Origin: Streptomyces sp. H39-S7
GTDB lineage: Bacteria > Actinomycetota > Actinomycetes > Streptomycetales > Streptomycetaceae
Direction of reading: 5' to 3'
NCBI RefSeq assembly: GCF_027158205.1
Contig: NZ_JAPVLU010000014.1
Location: forward strand, 131,574 to 195,573
DNA length: 64,000 bases
Shown piece by piece: positions 26,853 to 37,466 of this stretch. The position numbers were made by a program, and so were the translations under genes. The notes under the pieces are model-generated. The model was not told the DNA's origin and did not search any database. It saw only the letters and a program-made list of their open reading frames with translations. The first letter of the stretch is position 1, and every line of letters begins with the position of its first letter.

Positions 26853-27587
26853 ATGAGCCCCGGCGAGAACGGCGAGACCCCTCGCATTCTGATCGTGGAC
26901 GACGAGCCCGCCGTACGCGAAGCGCTGCAGCGCAGCCTCGCCTTCGAGGGGTACGACACCGCCATCGCCGCCGACGGCATGGCCGCCCTCGACCAGGTCG
27001 ACGGCTACCGGCCGGACGCGATCATCCTCGACGTCCTGATGCCGCGCATGGACGGCCTCACCACCGCCCGCCGGCTCCGCGCCACGGGTGTGACCGTGCC
27101 CATCCTGATGCTCACCGCCCGCGACACCGTCGGCGACCGCGTCACCGGCCTCGACGCGGGCGCCGACGACTACCTCGTCAAGCCCTTCGAACTCGACGAA
27201 CTCCTCGCCCGGCTGCGCGCCCTGCTGCGCCGCAGCTCCTACGCCGCCGCGTCGGCAGCCGCCGACGCGGACAACGCCCTCACCTTCGCCGACCTCCGCA
27301 TGGACACCTCCACCCGCGAGGTCACCCGCGCCGGCCGCCCCGTCGAACTCACCCGCACCGAGTACACCCTGCTGGAGATGTTCCTCGCCCACCCGCGCCA
27401 GGTCCTGACCCGCGAGCAGATCCTCAAGTCCGTCTGGGGCTTCGACTTCGAGCCGTCCTCCAACTCCCTCGACGTCTACGTCATGTACCTCCGCCGCAAG
27501 ACCGAGATCAACGGCCTCCCCCGTCTCGTCCACACCGTCCGAGGCGTCGGCTACGCCCTGCGGGCACCGGACGGCGGCACGTCATGA
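26853..27587 (+). CDS. OmpR-family response regulator (MprA-like)
   Basis: 244 residues. The receiver domain is complete: acidic pair in ILIVDDEP, phospho-acceptor Asp in [13 protein letters not shown], Thr in MLTARD and Lys in LVKPFE. A winged helix follows ([47 protein letters not shown]). The stop overlaps the start of the histidine kinase by four bases. It resembles M. tuberculosis MprA and likely controls the protease gene. Confidence 0.92.
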   Translation: MSPGENGETPRILIVDDEPAVREALQRSLAFEGYDTAIAADGMAALDQVDGYRPDAIILDVLMPRMDGLTTARRLRATGVTVPILMLTARDTVGDRVTGLDAGADDYLVKPFELDELLARLRALLRRSSYAAASAAADADNALTFADLRMDTSTREVTRAGRPVELTRTEYTLLEMFLAHPRQVLTREQILKSVWGFDFEPSSNSLDVYVMYLRRKTEINGLPRLVHTVRGVGYALRAPDGGTS

Positions 27588-28990
27588 AGCGGTTGCCACT
27601 CCGTTCGCGGTTGGCGATCCTCACCGCCGCGGCGGTGGCGGTGGCGGTGGCGGCGGTCGCACTTTCCTGCTGGCTGATCACGCGCAATCAGCTCATGCGG
27701 GAACTCGACTCGACGCTGATGAGCGCTCATGCCGACAACAGATACGTTCTGAACCTGCTCCAATCCTGCGGATCGACTCCCGCCCCGAACCAGCCCCCAG
27801 CCGGACCCAGTCCGTACATCGTTCAGGTCATCACCGCGAGCGGCGAAGTCTGCTCCGGTGGCGCGGTTCCGCTTCCCCATGACGCGAGCGATCTGTCGGT
27901 GGCCAAGGGCGAGCAGCTCGAAAGCCTGCACACCGTCACGGCAGCGGACGGGACCCAGATGCGAGTGGTAACCCACCCGTCGGGCCGTATTCCGGGCGTG
28001 AACGGCGGGCCGTTCGCCGTATCCGTCGCACGGCCGCTCACCGAGGTCACCGATCCGTTGGGCACCCTCGCCTGGGTGCTCCTCGCCGTGGCGGGCATCG
28101 GCGTCCTCGGCGCCGGCGGCGCCGGCCTGCTGATCGCCCGCGCCGGGCTGAAGCCGGTTGACCGGCTCACCGAGACGGTGGAGCACATCGCGCGGACCGA
28201 GGACCTCAGCGTCCGGATCCCCGTCGAGGGGGAGGACGAGATCGCCCGCCTCTCCGAGTCCTTCAACGCGATGACAGCCGCGCTGGCGTCCTCGCGGGAC
28301 CGGCAGCAGCAGTTGATCGCGGACGCGGGGCACGAGCTCCGGACGCCGCTGACATCCCTCCGCACGAACATCGAACTGCTGGAGCGCAGCGAAGCTGCCG
28401 GGCGGCCCATCCCCCCGGCGGACCGCAAGGCGCTGCTCGCGAGCGTGAAGGCGCAGATGACGGAGCTGGCGGCGCTGATCGGCGACCTTCAGGAGCTGTC
28501 GCGCCCTGACGCGGCGCCCACGCTCCAGGTGGTGGCCCTGCACGAGATCGCGGAGGCCGCGCTGGAGCGGGCCAGGCTGCGGGGGCCCGATCTGGCGATC
28601 AGGGCCGAGTTGGCGCCCTGGTACGTCCGCGCGGAGCCGGTCGCTCTGGAACGCGCGGTGGTGAACCTGCTCGACAACGCGGTGAAGTTCAGCCCGCCGG
28701 CGGGTTCGGTCGAGGTACGTCTCGACCACGGTGTCCTGACCGTACGCGACCACGGCCCCGGCATCCCCGACGACGAACTCCCGCACGTCTTCGAGCGCTT
28801 CTGGCGCTCCCCCTCGGCCCGCAGTCTCCCCGGCAGCGGCCTGGGCCTGTCGATCGTGGCCCGCACCGTCCAGCAGTCCGGTGGCGAGGTCAGCCTGCGC
28901 CCGGCAGGCGGTGGCGGCACCGTGGCCACCGTCCGCCTCCCCGGCGCGACGACCGCGCCACCGGCAGTAGCGGCACGGGTAGGAACGTAA
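27584..28990 (+). CDS. Sensor histidine kinase (MprB-like)
   Basis: 468 residues. Transmembrane helix at about 12-32, an extracellular sensor of ~130 residues, a second helix at about 160-185, HAMP domain, dimerisation domain with the phospho-acceptor His in [15 protein letters not shown], and an ATPase domain with NLLDNAVKF (N box), [10 protein letters not shown] (G1) and GSGLGLSIV (G2). The response regulator gene overlaps its start. Ligand unknown; by analogy with MprB, envelope stress. Confidence 0.92.
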   Translation: MKRLPLRSRLAILTAAAVAVAVAAVALSCWLITRNQLMRELDSTLMSAHADNRYVLNLLQSCGSTPAPNQPPAGPSPYIVQVITASGEVCSGGAVPLPHDASDLSVAKGEQLESLHTVTAADGTQMRVVTHPSGRIPGVNGGPFAVSVARPLTEVTDPLGTLAWVLLAVAGIGVLGAGGAGLLIARAGLKPVDRLTETVEHIARTEDLSVRIPVEGEDEIARLSESFNAMTAALASSRDRQQQLIADAGHELRTPLTSLRTNIELLERSEAAGRPIPPADRKALLASVKAQMTELAALIGDLQELSRPDAAPTLQVVALHEIAEAALERARLRGPDLAIRAELAPWYVRAEPVALERAVVNLLDNAVKFSPPAGSVEVRLDHGVLTVRDHGPGIPDDELPHVFERFWRSPSARSLPGSGLGLSIVARTVQQSGGEVSLRPAGGGGTVATVRLPGATTAPPAVAARVGT

Positions 28991-28991
28991 A

Positions 28992-29020
28992 GGGGGCCGG
29001 GGCCACCGGCCCCGGCCCCC
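28992..29020. terminator. Bidirectional terminator between kinase and nucleotidase genes
   Basis: A perfect 13-bp all-G/C stem, GGGGGCCGGGGCC / GGCCCCGGCCCCC, with a three-base loop lies exactly between the stop codons of two convergent genes. It can serve both strands. Confidence 0.8.
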
Positions 29021-29035
29021 CTCAAGAAGCAGCGG

Positions 29036-30814
29036 TCACTTCACAACCGTGATCCGGTCGGCCGCCGGCGGCGCCAGCGGAGAGGCCGCCGACGAGTTCG
29101 CCGTCAGGTACGCGTTGAGAGCGGCGAGATCGTCGCCGCCCACAACGGGGTTGACCCCGGAGCCGAGGGCGGCGAACCCGTCCCCGCCACCCGCCAGGAA
29201 CGAGTTCATCGCGACGCGGTACGTCGCCGCCGGGTCGAGGGGAACCCCGCCCAGCTTCACGCTGTCAGCGACGACCCGCTCCGCGCCCGTCTTCGTCAGG
29301 TCCAGCGTGTACGTCAGCCCCGACGAGACCTGAAGGATCTTCGGCGAAGCCTGGTTGGATCCGCTGACCTGCTGCTGCAGCGCGGTGAGGACCTTGGCCC
29401 CCGTGAGGTCGACCAGGTTCACCGTGTTGCTGAACGGCTGGACGGCGAAGCCCTCCCCGTAGGTGACGACGCCCGCGCCCTCGCTGCCGGACGGCGCGTG
29501 GACGAGGTCGGTGCGGATGCCGCCGGGGTTCATCAGGGCGATCGACGTCTTGGGGTCGAGGGTCCTGCCGTAGGCGAGCTGCGCGTCGGCGATGACGTCG
29601 CCGAGCGGCGACTCGTTGCCGTCGGCGTCGTTCGCCTTGATGTCCGCGCTGATGTAGCCGACGGTGCGGTTCGCGACCGGGGCGGCCAGCGCGCGCCAGT
29701 GGTCGACGAGCTTCGTGAGGTCGGCGGCCTTCGGCTGGACGCGGTTCACGACGTGGTTGGAGCCCTTGACGGACGTGCGGACGATGTCCTGGGTCCGGCG
29801 GTCGTACTTCATGTCGAGCTCGGTGAAGAGCCGGCCGAACGAGGAGGCGCTCGTCACCAGGCGCGGGTTGCCGGCCGGGTCGGGGATGGTGCAGACGTAC
29901 GCGTTGTGGGTGTGGCCGGTGACGAGGGCGTCCACGTCGGCCGAGGTCTTCCTGGCGATGTCGACGATGGGCCCGGACAGCCCGGAACCGGCGCCGCCGG
30001 CGTCGCAGTTGTAGTTGTAGGCGGGCGACGCGGGGACGCCGCCCTCGTGGATGAGCGCGACGACGGCGTTGACGCCCTTGCGCTTCAGTTCCTTGGTGTA
30101 CTTGTTGATCGTCTCGGCCTCGTCGAGGAACTTGAGGCCCTTGACGCCCTCGGCGGAGACGATGTTCGGGGTCCCCTTGAGCGTGACGCCGATGAACCCG
30201 ACGCGCACGCCCTTCACGTTCTGGATCGAGTAGGGCGCGAGCAGCGGCTTGCCGGTCTTCTCGTTGACGACGTTCGCCGAGAGGATCGAGTAGTCGGCAC
30301 CCTTGAACTTCCGGCCCTGCTCGTAGCAGCCGTCGGTCGGGTGGCAGCCGCCGTTCTGCAGGCGCAGCAGCTCGGCCTTGCCCTCGTCGAACTCGTGGTT
30401 GCCGACGCCGGTGACGTCCAGGCCGAGCTTGTTCATCGCCTCGACGCTCGGCTCGTCGTGGAAGAGCCCGGAAATCAGCGGGCTCGCTCCGACGATGTCG
30501 CCCGCGGCGACGGTGATCGAGCGGTCGTGGCCCGTGCGGGCGGTGCGGAGGCTGGACGCCAGGTACTCGACGCCGCCCGCGTCGACGGTCTTCGTGGTGC
30601 CGTCGGGCTGGAGTTCGGTGACGCGGCCGGACGAACCGGCGGGCGGCTCCAGGTTCCCGTGGAAGTCGTTCAGGGCGAGCAGCTGGAGGTCCACGGTGCG
30701 GCTGTCATGGCCACCGCCGTGACCGTGGCCGCCGTGCGCGGGCGCGGCGGCGGCGAGCGCGCCGATGGCCGCGAGCCCGGCGGCCGCGGCGGTCAATCTA
30801 CGTGCCAGAGACAT
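29036..30814 (-). CDS. Secreted 5'-nucleotidase / metallophosphatase
   Basis: 592 residues from the ATG at 30814, which has AGAGGG five bases upstream. A signal peptide (residues 1-30, ending around APAHGGHG) and a His/Gly-rich linker precede a calcineurin-like phosphatase domain: LLALNDFHGNL, GDIVGASPL, GVGNHEFDEG, and GHTHNAY. The C-terminal 5'-nucleotidase domain contains NPGGIRTDL, YGEGFAVQPFSN and FLAGGGDGF. It releases phosphate and nucleoside from extracellular nucleotides, fitting the phosphate-rich neighbourhood, although no PHO box was seen upstream. Confidence 0.92.
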   Translation of the reverse strand: MSLARRLTAAAAGLAAIGALAAAAPAHGGHGHGGGHDSRTVDLQLLALNDFHGNLEPPAGSSGRVTELQPDGTTKTVDAGGVEYLASSLRTARTGHDRSITVAAGDIVGASPLISGLFHDEPSVEAMNKLGLDVTGVGNHEFDEGKAELLRLQNGGCHPTDGCYEQGRKFKGADYSILSANVVNEKTGKPLLAPYSIQNVKGVRVGFIGVTLKGTPNIVSAEGVKGLKFLDEAETINKYTKELKRKGVNAVVALIHEGGVPASPAYNYNCDAGGAGSGLSGPIVDIARKTSADVDALVTGHTHNAYVCTIPDPAGNPRLVTSASSFGRLFTELDMKYDRRTQDIVRTSVKGSNHVVNRVQPKAADLTKLVDHWRALAAPVANRTVGYISADIKANDADGNESPLGDVIADAQLAYGRTLDPKTSIALMNPGGIRTDLVHAPSGSEGAGVVTYGEGFAVQPFSNTVNLVDLTGAKVLTALQQQVSGSNQASPKILQVSSGLTYTLDLTKTGAERVVADSVKLGGVPLDPAATYRVAMNSFLAGGGDGFAALGSGVNPVVGGDDLAALNAYLTANSSAASPLAPPAADRITVVK

Positions 30815-31057
30815 GAATTCCCTCTGCGTCCTCAAGGTGAAGAGCCGTCCAACGTGTGGCCGATTTGGGGGGAGCCTAGAGTCAACGCGCGTAGCGCGAC
30901 AGGCGTTCGAGGGTTAAAACCTGATATCGACTCGCGAAACTCCAGTGTCACGCCGACCGCCCCCAACTCGGCATCCCACGATACGAAACGCTCTGTCTCA
31001 CCATGCAGTACGGCGGCATAGTTGTGTCCACCACCGACCGAGGAGGCGCACCCAGCG

Positions 31058-32338
31058 ATGCAGACGCCCGATTCCCCTCCACCCCGGCCCCGGACATCCA
31101 TCCGCTGGCTGATGCTCGCCCTGGGGACCGCCGCGCAGACCTCGGCCTGCGCGTTCGTCTACGCGATCCCGTCCCTCGCCGACGAGTTGCGCTCCGCGGA
31201 GCACCTCTCCCTCACCCAGGTCGGCCTGCTCGCCGCCTGCCCGACGGCGGGGCTGGTGCTGGCCCTGATCGCCTGGGGCGCCGCCGCCGACCGCTGGGGC
31301 GAACGCGTCGTCATCTCCTCGGGGCTGGGGCTGGCGGCCGCACTGCTCGGGGTCGCCGCGACGATCCACTCCATGGCCGCGTTCGGCCTGGTCCTCGTCC
31401 TGGCGGGCGCGGCCTCCGCCTCGGTCTACTCGGCGAGCGGCCGGCTGGTGATGGGCTGGTTCTCCGTCCAGGAGCGCGGGCTGGCCATGGGCATCCGGCA
31501 GACCTCCACCCCGCTGGGCATGGCCATGGCGGCGCTGACCATGCCGCCGATCGCCGCCGCGTACGGGGTGCGGGGCGCGATCGGCTTCCTCGCCGTGGTC
31601 TGCGGGGTGATCGCGACACTGATCGCCGTGTTCGCCGCCGACCCGGCCCGCGCCGTCAAGGACACCGCGGTCCGGACCGCCAACCCGTACCGGGGTTCGA
31701 AGGTGCTGTGGCGCATCCACGGCTCGGGCGCGCTGCTGGTCGTCCCGCAGTTCACAGCGGGCGCCTTCGCGCTGGTGCTGCTGGTCGACGTACGCGGCTG
31801 GTCGCCGGTCGCGGCCGGGCAGCTGGTGGCGGTGGGCCAGGGGCTGGGCGCGGTCTCGCGGATCGTCGTGGGCCGCTGGTCGGACCGGGTCGGCAGCCGG
31901 ATGCGGCCGATGCGACAGCTCGCCCTGGTCACCGCGGCGGTCGTCGGGGCCACCGCGCTGACCGCGGCCTTCCCCTCCCCCCTCACCGACGTCGCCCTCG
32001 TCCTGGCCATCGGCATCACGGCCAGCACCAACGGCCTGTCCTTCACCGCAACCGCCGAGGGCGCCGGGCCCGCCTGGTCCGGCCGCGCGCTGGGCGTCCA
32101 CAACACCGGGCAGAACCTGACGGCCGCCCTGGTCCCGCCCGTCATGGGCGCCCTGATCACCGGCGCCGGCTACTGGCCCGGCTTCGCCGTCGCGGGGGCG
32201 GCCGCCTGCGTCGCGGCCGTCCTCGTCCCCTCCCGCGATCCGGTGGCGGGCGCGGTGGACCGGCGCCCCGACGACTTCCCGAAGCCGACGGAGTCCGCAG
32301 GGTCCATGGGGGCGAAATCACCGATCACCGGGTCGTAG
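31058..32338 (+). CDS. MFS transporter
   Basis: 426 residues with twelve hydrophobic segments. The loop 2-3 motif is WGAAADRWGERVV, and the matching loop in the second half is GRWSDRVGSRM. Typical of drug or metabolite efflux in the CynX/NimT or OFA-like groups; substrate not readable. GAGGAGG lies eleven bases before the ATG. It is divergent from the nucleotidase (243 bp between) and followed closely by mshD, 10 bp away, though mshD seems to have its own promoter. Confidence 0.85.
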   Translation: MQTPDSPPPRPRTSIRWLMLALGTAAQTSACAFVYAIPSLADELRSAEHLSLTQVGLLAACPTAGLVLALIAWGAAADRWGERVVISSGLGLAAALLGVAATIHSMAAFGLVLVLAGAASASVYSASGRLVMGWFSVQERGLAMGIRQTSTPLGMAMAALTMPPIAAAYGVRGAIGFLAVVCGVIATLIAVFAADPARAVKDTAVRTANPYRGSKVLWRIHGSGALLVVPQFTAGAFALVLLVDVRGWSPVAAGQLVAVGQGLGAVSRIVVGRWSDRVGSRMRPMRQLALVTAAVVGATALTAAFPSPLTDVALVLAIGITASTNGLSFTATAEGAGPAWSGRALGVHNTGQNLTAALVPPVMGALITGAGYWPGFAVAGAAACVAAVLVPSRDPVAGAVDRRPDDFPKPTESAGSMGAKSPITGS

Positions 32339-32348
32339 GCTCGGGTTC

Positions 32349-33278
32349 ATGACCGACGCCGCGCAGCCCAGCCCGTCCACCCGGCGTATCGAGACCGTGG
32401 ACGCGCTCGCGCCCGACACCGCGCGGGACGTGCTCGCGCTGCTCGGCGAGGCTGCGGCGAGCGACGGGCAGTGGGCGGTCTCCGAGCAGGGGCGCCTCAA
32501 TCTGCGCGGTGGCGCCCGTCCCGGCGTCCGGCACCTGCTGCTCCACCTCGGGGACGACATCGTCGGCTACGGACAGCTCGAGGACACCGACCCGGTCGAG
32601 CCGCCCGCCGCCGAGTTCCTGATCAGCACCGCCCACCGCACGCACGGCCACGGCCTGGCACTCGGCCGGGCGCTGCTCGGAGCCAGCGGCAAGCGGCTGC
32701 GGGTGTGGGCGCACGGCGGCCACCCGGCCGCCCGGCACCTGGCCGTGCAGCTCGGGCTGAGCCTCTTCCGCGAGCTGCGGCAGCTTCGCAGGCCGCTCGA
32801 CGGCGGCCCCGCGCTGCCGGAGCCGGTGATCCCGGCGGGCGTCACCGTACGGACCTTCGTACCCGGGCAGGACGACGCCGCCTGGCTGGCGGTGAACGCC
32901 GCCGCGTTCGCCCACCACCCCGAGCAGGGCTCGCTCACCCAGCGTGACCTGGACGACCGCAAGGGCGAGCCGTGGTTCGACCCGGCCGGCTTCTTCCTCG
33001 CCGTCCGCGGGGACGACATCGTCGGCTTCCACTGGACGAAGGTGCACCGCGAGGACCGGCTCGGCGAGGTGTACGTCGTCGGCGTCCACCCGGACGAGCA
33101 GGGCAGCGGCCTGGGGAAGGCGCTCACGGCGATCGGCCTGCGCCACCTCGCCGACACCGGGAAGCTGCCCACCGCGATGCTCTACGTGGACGCGGACAAC
33201 ATCGCGGCCGTCACCGTCTACGAGCGGCTGGGCTTCACGACCCACGAGACCGACCTGATGTACCGCACGGAGAGCTGA
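32349..33278 (+). CDS. mshD: Mycothiol synthase MshD
   Basis: Acetylates Cys-GlcN-Ins in the last step of mycothiol synthesis. The 309-residue protein has two GNAT domains; the N-terminal one is degenerate (HGHGLALGRALL), the C-terminal one active with VYVVGVHPDEQGSGLGKAL and DADNIAAVTVYERLGF. Length and the WFDPAGFFLAV motif are those of MshD. TAGGCT lies seven bases before the ATG, so transcription may begin at the start codon. Confidence 0.94.
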   Translation: MTDAAQPSPSTRRIETVDALAPDTARDVLALLGEAAASDGQWAVSEQGRLNLRGGARPGVRHLLLHLGDDIVGYGQLEDTDPVEPPAAEFLISTAHRTHGHGLALGRALLGASGKRLRVWAHGGHPAARHLAVQLGLSLFRELRQLRRPLDGGPALPEPVIPAGVTVRTFVPGQDDAAWLAVNAAAFAHHPEQGSLTQRDLDDRKGEPWFDPAGFFLAVRGDDIVGFHWTKVHREDRLGEVYVVGVHPDEQGSGLGKALTAIGLRHLADTGKLPTAMLYVDADNIAAVTVYERLGFTTHETDLMYRTES

Positions 33279-33640
33279 GGGCAGCGGGCAGGACACCTCG
33301 GAGCTATCGCACCACCGCCCGGTCAGCCCGCCCGACACCGGACCGGAATCGTTCCGAGCCGGTACTGCAACTTTGTGCACCACGGGGTCGCCCCCCGCAT
33401 TCCGGCCCGTCATGTTCTCGTTACCGCTGATTCAGACAGGCTTGCGAGCATCACGGAATGCAGCCCGCTGCCCGCTCTCCCGGCCCTCCCCACGGGTCAC
33501 CTCACCCCCCACCGCCCGACCTGCCGCTTTCCCGTTCGGCACGGGACAATGGACAGACGGCTCCGGCTCGCTCCCCGAGGGCGCCCGGCAGGCCGTACGA
33601 CGTGTTCGACGTGCCGGAACCGGAGGAGGGCTCGTACTCC
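33279..33640. other. 362-bp upstream region of ppk
   Basis: No convincing gene. The ppk reading frame stays open upstream to 33458, but those codons lack a ribosome binding site and encode low-complexity Pro/Ser/Arg. A GTTCTCGTTACC stretch at 33414-33425 recalls a PHO-box unit, yet no second unit follows in 11-bp phase. Confidence 0.5.
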
Positions 33641-35842
33641 ATGGCCTCGATGAATCAACCCGGAGTTCCCGGTCAGCCCAATGGGGCGGCCGCTGTCCCC
33701 GTCCCATTCCGTCCCCAGCTCGTCTCCGACGCGGAGGCCGTCCTCGCTCCCGCCACCGAGGGTGAGGACGACGACCTCCCCCAGGGCCGGTTCCTGGACC
33801 GGGAGCGCAGCTGGCTCGCGTTCAACGAACGCGTGCTGGAACTCGCCGAGGACCCGGCCACGCCGCTCCTCGAGCGGGCCAACTTCCTCGCGATCTTCGC
33901 CAGCAACCTGGACGAGTTCTTCATGGTCCGGGTCGCCGGCCTGAAGCGCCGCATGGCCACCGGTGTCGCCACCCGTTCGGCCTCCGGCCTGCAGCCCCGC
34001 GACGTACTGGACCTGATACTCACCCGGTCCCGGGAGCTCATGGCCCGGCACGCCGCCTGCTTCCAGAACGACATCGCACCGCAGCTGGCCGACGAGGGCA
34101 TTCACGTCATCCGCTGGGCGGAGCTGACGGACAAGGAGCAGGCGCGCCTGTTCACCCTCTTCCGGCAGCAGATCTTCCCCGTGCTGACCCCGCTGGCCGT
34201 CGACCCGGCGCACCCCTTCCCGTACATCTCCGGGCTGTCCCTGAACCTGGCGGTCGTCGTGCGCAACCCGGTCTCCGGGCACGAGCACTTCGCCCGGGTG
34301 AAGGTGCCGCCGATCCTCTCCCGCTTCCTCGAGGCGAGCCCGCAGCGCTACGTCCCGCTGGAGGACGTCATCGCCGCCCACCTGGAGGAGCTCTTCCCCG
34401 GCATGGAGGTCCTGGACCACCACATGTTCCGGGTCACCCGCAACGAGGACCTGGAGGTGGAGGAGGACGACACCGAGAACCTGCTCCAGGCCCTGGAACG
34501 GGAGCTGATGCGGCGCCGCTTCGGGCCGCCGGTGCGCCTCGAAGTAGAAGAATCGATTGCTCCGCGGGTGCTCGACCTGCTCGTGCACGAGCTGAAGATG
34601 AAGCACACCGAGGTCTACCCGCTGCCCGGCCCGCTCGACCTGACCGGGCTGTTCGCGATAGCGGGGCTCGACCGGCCGGAGCTCAAGTTCTCCAAGTACG
34701 TCGCCGGCACCCACCGCGACCTGGCCGAGGTCGAATCGGCGTCCGCGCCCGACATCTTCGCGGCGCTGCGCGAACGCGACGTGCTGCTGCACCACCCGTA
34801 CGACTCCTTCTCGACCTCCGTCCAGACCTTCCTGGACCAGGCGGCGGCCGACCCGGACGTACTGGCGATCAAGCAGACGCTCTACCGCACCTCCGGCGAC
34901 TCCCCCATCGTGGACGCGCTCATCGACGCCGCCGAGGCCGGCAAGCAGGTCCTCGTCCTCGTCGAGATCAAGGCCCGCTTCGACGAGCAGGCCAACATCA
35001 AGTGGGCCCGCAAGCTGGAGGAGGCCGGCTGCCACGTCGTCTACGGCCTCGTGGGGCTGAAGACGCACTGCAAGCTGTCGCTCGTGGTGCGCCAGGAGGG
35101 CGACACGCTGCGCCGCTACAGCCACGTCGGCACCGGCAACTACCACCCCAAGACCGCCCGGCTCTACGAGGACCTGGGGCTGCTCACCGCCGACCCGCAG
35201 GTCGGCGCCGACCTCTCCCACCTGTTCAACCGGCTGTCGGGCTACTCGCGCCGCGAGGTCTACAACCGCCTGCTGGTCGCACCCCGCAACCTCCGCGACG
35301 GCCTGGTCTCCCGGATCATGGAGGAGATCGGCCACCACCGGGACGGGCGCCCCGCCTACGTCCGGATGAAGCTCAACTCCATCGTCGACGAGGGAATCAT
35401 CGACGCCCTCTACCGCGCCTCGCAGGCCGGCGTGCCCGTCGACATCTGGGTACGCGGCATCTGCGCGGTCCGGCCGGGCGTCGTCGGGCTCTCGGAGAAC
35501 ATCCGGGTCCGCAGCATCCTGGGGCGGTTCCTCGAACACTCCCGGGTGTTCGCGTTCGGCAACGGCGGCGAACCGGAAGTCTGGTTCGGCAGCGCCGACA
35601 TGATGCACCGTAACCTCGACCGCCGCATCGAGGCGCTGGTCAGGGTCGCCGACCCGGCCCACCGCGCCACCCTCAACCGCCTGCTGGAGACGGGGATGTC
35701 GGACGACACCTCGTCCTGGCACCTCGCGGCGGACGGGAACTGGACCCGCCACAGCGCCGGCCCCGACGGGCAGCAGCTGCGCAACGTCCAGGAGATGCTC
35801 ATCGACGCCCGGAGGCGCCGGCGTGGCCCAGCGACACCGTGA
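33641..35842 (+). CDS. ppk: Polyphosphate kinase
   Basis: 733 residues from the ATG at 33641; GGAGGAGGG lies ten bases upstream. Synthesises polyphosphate from ATP and can run in reverse. The four PPK1 domains are in order: N-terminal ([20 protein letters not shown]), head, and two C-terminal phospholipase D-like domains. The autophosphorylated His495 is in [15 protein letters not shown], and the second His656 in [11 protein letters not shown]. In Streptomyces, ppk is PhoP-regulated and its loss raises antibiotic production. A CHAD gene and a Nudix gene follow in one operon. Confidence 0.96.
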   Translation: MASMNQPGVPGQPNGAAAVPVPFRPQLVSDAEAVLAPATEGEDDDLPQGRFLDRERSWLAFNERVLELAEDPATPLLERANFLAIFASNLDEFFMVRVAGLKRRMATGVATRSASGLQPRDVLDLILTRSRELMARHAACFQNDIAPQLADEGIHVIRWAELTDKEQARLFTLFRQQIFPVLTPLAVDPAHPFPYISGLSLNLAVVVRNPVSGHEHFARVKVPPILSRFLEASPQRYVPLEDVIAAHLEELFPGMEVLDHHMFRVTRNEDLEVEEDDTENLLQALERELMRRRFGPPVRLEVEESIAPRVLDLLVHELKMKHTEVYPLPGPLDLTGLFAIAGLDRPELKFSKYVAGTHRDLAEVESASAPDIFAALRERDVLLHHPYDSFSTSVQTFLDQAAADPDVLAIKQTLYRTSGDSPIVDALIDAAEAGKQVLVLVEIKARFDEQANIKWARKLEEAGCHVVYGLVGLKTHCKLSLVVRQEGDTLRRYSHVGTGNYHPKTARLYEDLGLLTADPQVGADLSHLFNRLSGYSRREVYNRLLVAPRNLRDGLVSRIMEEIGHHRDGRPAYVRMKLNSIVDEGIIDALYRASQAGVPVDIWVRGICAVRPGVVGLSENIRVRSILGRFLEHSRVFAFGNGGEPEVWFGSADMMHRNLDRRIEALVRVADPAHRATLNRLLETGMSDDTSSWHLAADGNWTRHSAGPDGQQLRNVQEMLIDARRRRRGPATP

Positions 35843-37007
35843 CACCGCGTACGCCCCCCAGGCCGGCCCGCCGGCCGTCGTCCTCGACGGAGCGCCGGCA
35901 GGCCCGGCCCCCCTCGGCGCGCTGAGCGCGGGGGAGGTGGTCTCCGGCTACCTCCATGAGCAGGCGTCCACGTTCCTGCGCGCGCTCAGTCAGAGCGCCC
36001 AAGGGGACGACGACGGCGCCGCCGCCGGGCTCCTGCTGCGCCGGTCGGCCCGCCGGATCGGCGCGACCCTGCACACGTACGGGACGCTCACCGACCCCGG
36101 CTGGGCCGATCCGCTGCGTACCGAGCTCGGCTGGCTCTCCTCGGCTCTGGCCCACGAGCACCAGCACGCCGCCCGGCTCGCCCGGCTGCTCTCCGCCCTG
36201 CACCGGCTGGCCTCGGAGCCCGACCCGCAGGCCCGCGACGGTGACCACCCGGACGACTCCGACGACCCGGCCCCGGCCCCGACCAAGGGATCCGCCGCCG
36301 GCACGCAGGGGCCGCTGGCCGTCGGCGCGGCCCGCGCGGGCGCGCTGCTGGAGCGCCAGCTGACACTGGCGCGCACCCGGGCGCACTCCGCCGCGCTGCA
36401 GTCGCTGGGCTCGTCGCGGTTCCACGCGGTGGCCGACGCCGTCGCCGTACTGGCCTCGGAGGTGCCGCTGGCCGCTGCGGCCGACGCGCCCGCCACCGTG
36501 CGGCTCCCCCCGCTCGCGGAGGCGGCGCACCGCCGGCTCGCCGAGGCGGCGGCCGCCCTGCCGCTGGCGCGCGCGGGGCACCCGTACAACGCCGACGCGG
36601 TGCGCGCCGCGCTCGGCCCCGAGCTGACCAGCGACCTGCAGGACACACCGTGGCACCGGGCCCGCACCCTGCTGCGGCTCAGCCGCTACGCCGCCGAGGT
36701 CTGCCCACCCGACGAGCCGTACTTCGAGGGCGCAGCGGGCTCCCGGGACACCGGGGAGAACCTGCGCGACCGCCTCAAGGACGCGGCCCGGCTGCTGGAG
36801 CGGCACCGCGAGGCCGCCGAGTCCGCCAACGCCGTCGCGGCCGCCGCCCGCACCCCGCGGATCGCCCCGGCGACCGCGTACGCGCTGGGCGTGCTCCACG
36901 CCGACCAGCGCCAGGAGGTCGAGGCGGCCCGCTTCGCCTTCGCCCGCCTCTGGCAGCGCACCCCCCTCCCCCAGCCGACCACCGCCACCGTCCCCGGTTC
37001 GAGGTGA
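35823..37007 (+). CDS. CHAD-domain protein (polyphosphate binding)
   Basis: 394 residues, helical, with the CHAD histidine/arginine pattern ([47 protein letters not shown]). CHAD domains bind polyphosphate. The GTG start has GGAGG seven bases upstream and lies within ppk, overlapping it by 20 bp in another frame, so synthesis is likely coupled to Ppk. A disordered acidic insert ([18 protein letters not shown]) splits the helical parts. Likely a polyphosphate-granule partner of Ppk. Confidence 0.88.
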   Translation: MAQRHRDTAYAPQAGPPAVVLDGAPAGPAPLGALSAGEVVSGYLHEQASTFLRALSQSAQGDDDGAAAGLLLRRSARRIGATLHTYGTLTDPGWADPLRTELGWLSSALAHEHQHAARLARLLSALHRLASEPDPQARDGDHPDDSDDPAPAPTKGSAAGTQGPLAVGAARAGALLERQLTLARTRAHSAALQSLGSSRFHAVADAVAVLASEVPLAAAADAPATVRLPPLAEAAHRRLAEAAAALPLARAGHPYNADAVRAALGPELTSDLQDTPWHRARTLLRLSRYAAEVCPPDEPYFEGAAGSRDTGENLRDRLKDAARLLERHREAAESANAVAAAARTPRIAPATAYALGVLHADQRQEVEAARFAFARLWQRTPLPQPTTATVPGSR

Positions 37008-37013
37008 TCCACG

Positions 37014-37466
37014 ATGCCGCCGTCGCCGAACTCCCCGGCAGAGCAATCCCCCGTCCTGGCCGCGGGCGCGGTCCTCTGGCGCCGTTCGCCCCATGACGGC
37101 GGCCTGGAGATCGCGCTGATCCGCCGACCCAGGTACGACGACTGGTCGCACCCGAAGGGCAAGCTCAAGCGAGGCGAGGACTGGGCGGCCGCCGCGCTGC
37201 GGGAGGTCCGCGAGGAGACCGGCATGGAGTGCGTGCTCGGCGCGGCGCTGCCGACCGCCCGCTACCTCGTCGAGGGGCGCCCCAAGGAGGTCCGCTACTG
37301 GGCCGCCGAGGCCGCCGGCGGCACCTTCGCCGTCAACGACGAGGTCGACCGCCTCGTCTGGCTCGCCCCGGACGCCGCGCGCGCCCGGCTCACGTACGAG
37401 CACGACCGCCCGCTCGTCGACGCCATGCTGCGCGCCGTACACCCCGGCGCCGCCCACCACCGCTAG
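37014..37466 (+). CDS. Nudix hydrolase (MutT-like)
   Basis: 150 residues with a perfect Nudix box G-x5-E-x7-REUxEExGU in GKLKRGEDWAAAALREVR followed by EETG. The length equals the Nudix domain alone; the longer actinomycete MutT1 has an extra histidine phosphatase domain, absent here. Substrates could be oxidised dNTPs, Ap4A or diphosphoinositol/polyphosphate; the ppk-CHAD operon context favours a phosphate-chain substrate. Its TAG stop codon is part of the border of a MITE-like element, so the last residues may have been set by that insertion. Confidence 0.9.
   Translation: MPPSPNSPAEQSPVLAAGAVLWRRSPHDGGLEIALIRRPRYDDWSHPKGKLKRGEDWAAAALREVREETGMECVLGAALPTARYLVEGRPKEVRYWAAEAAGGTFAVNDEVDRLVWLAPDAARARLTYEHDRPLVDAMLRAVHPGAAHHR

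Noticed and set aside
33414..33436. PHO box upstream of ppk
   Set aside because: Only one GTTC-type unit is visible and no second unit follows in 11-bp phase, unlike the clear array before pstS.
33497..35845. 782-codon minus-strand frame opposite ppk
   Set aside because: Shadow of ppk; no ribosome binding site, no recognisable domain, composition typical of an antisense frame.
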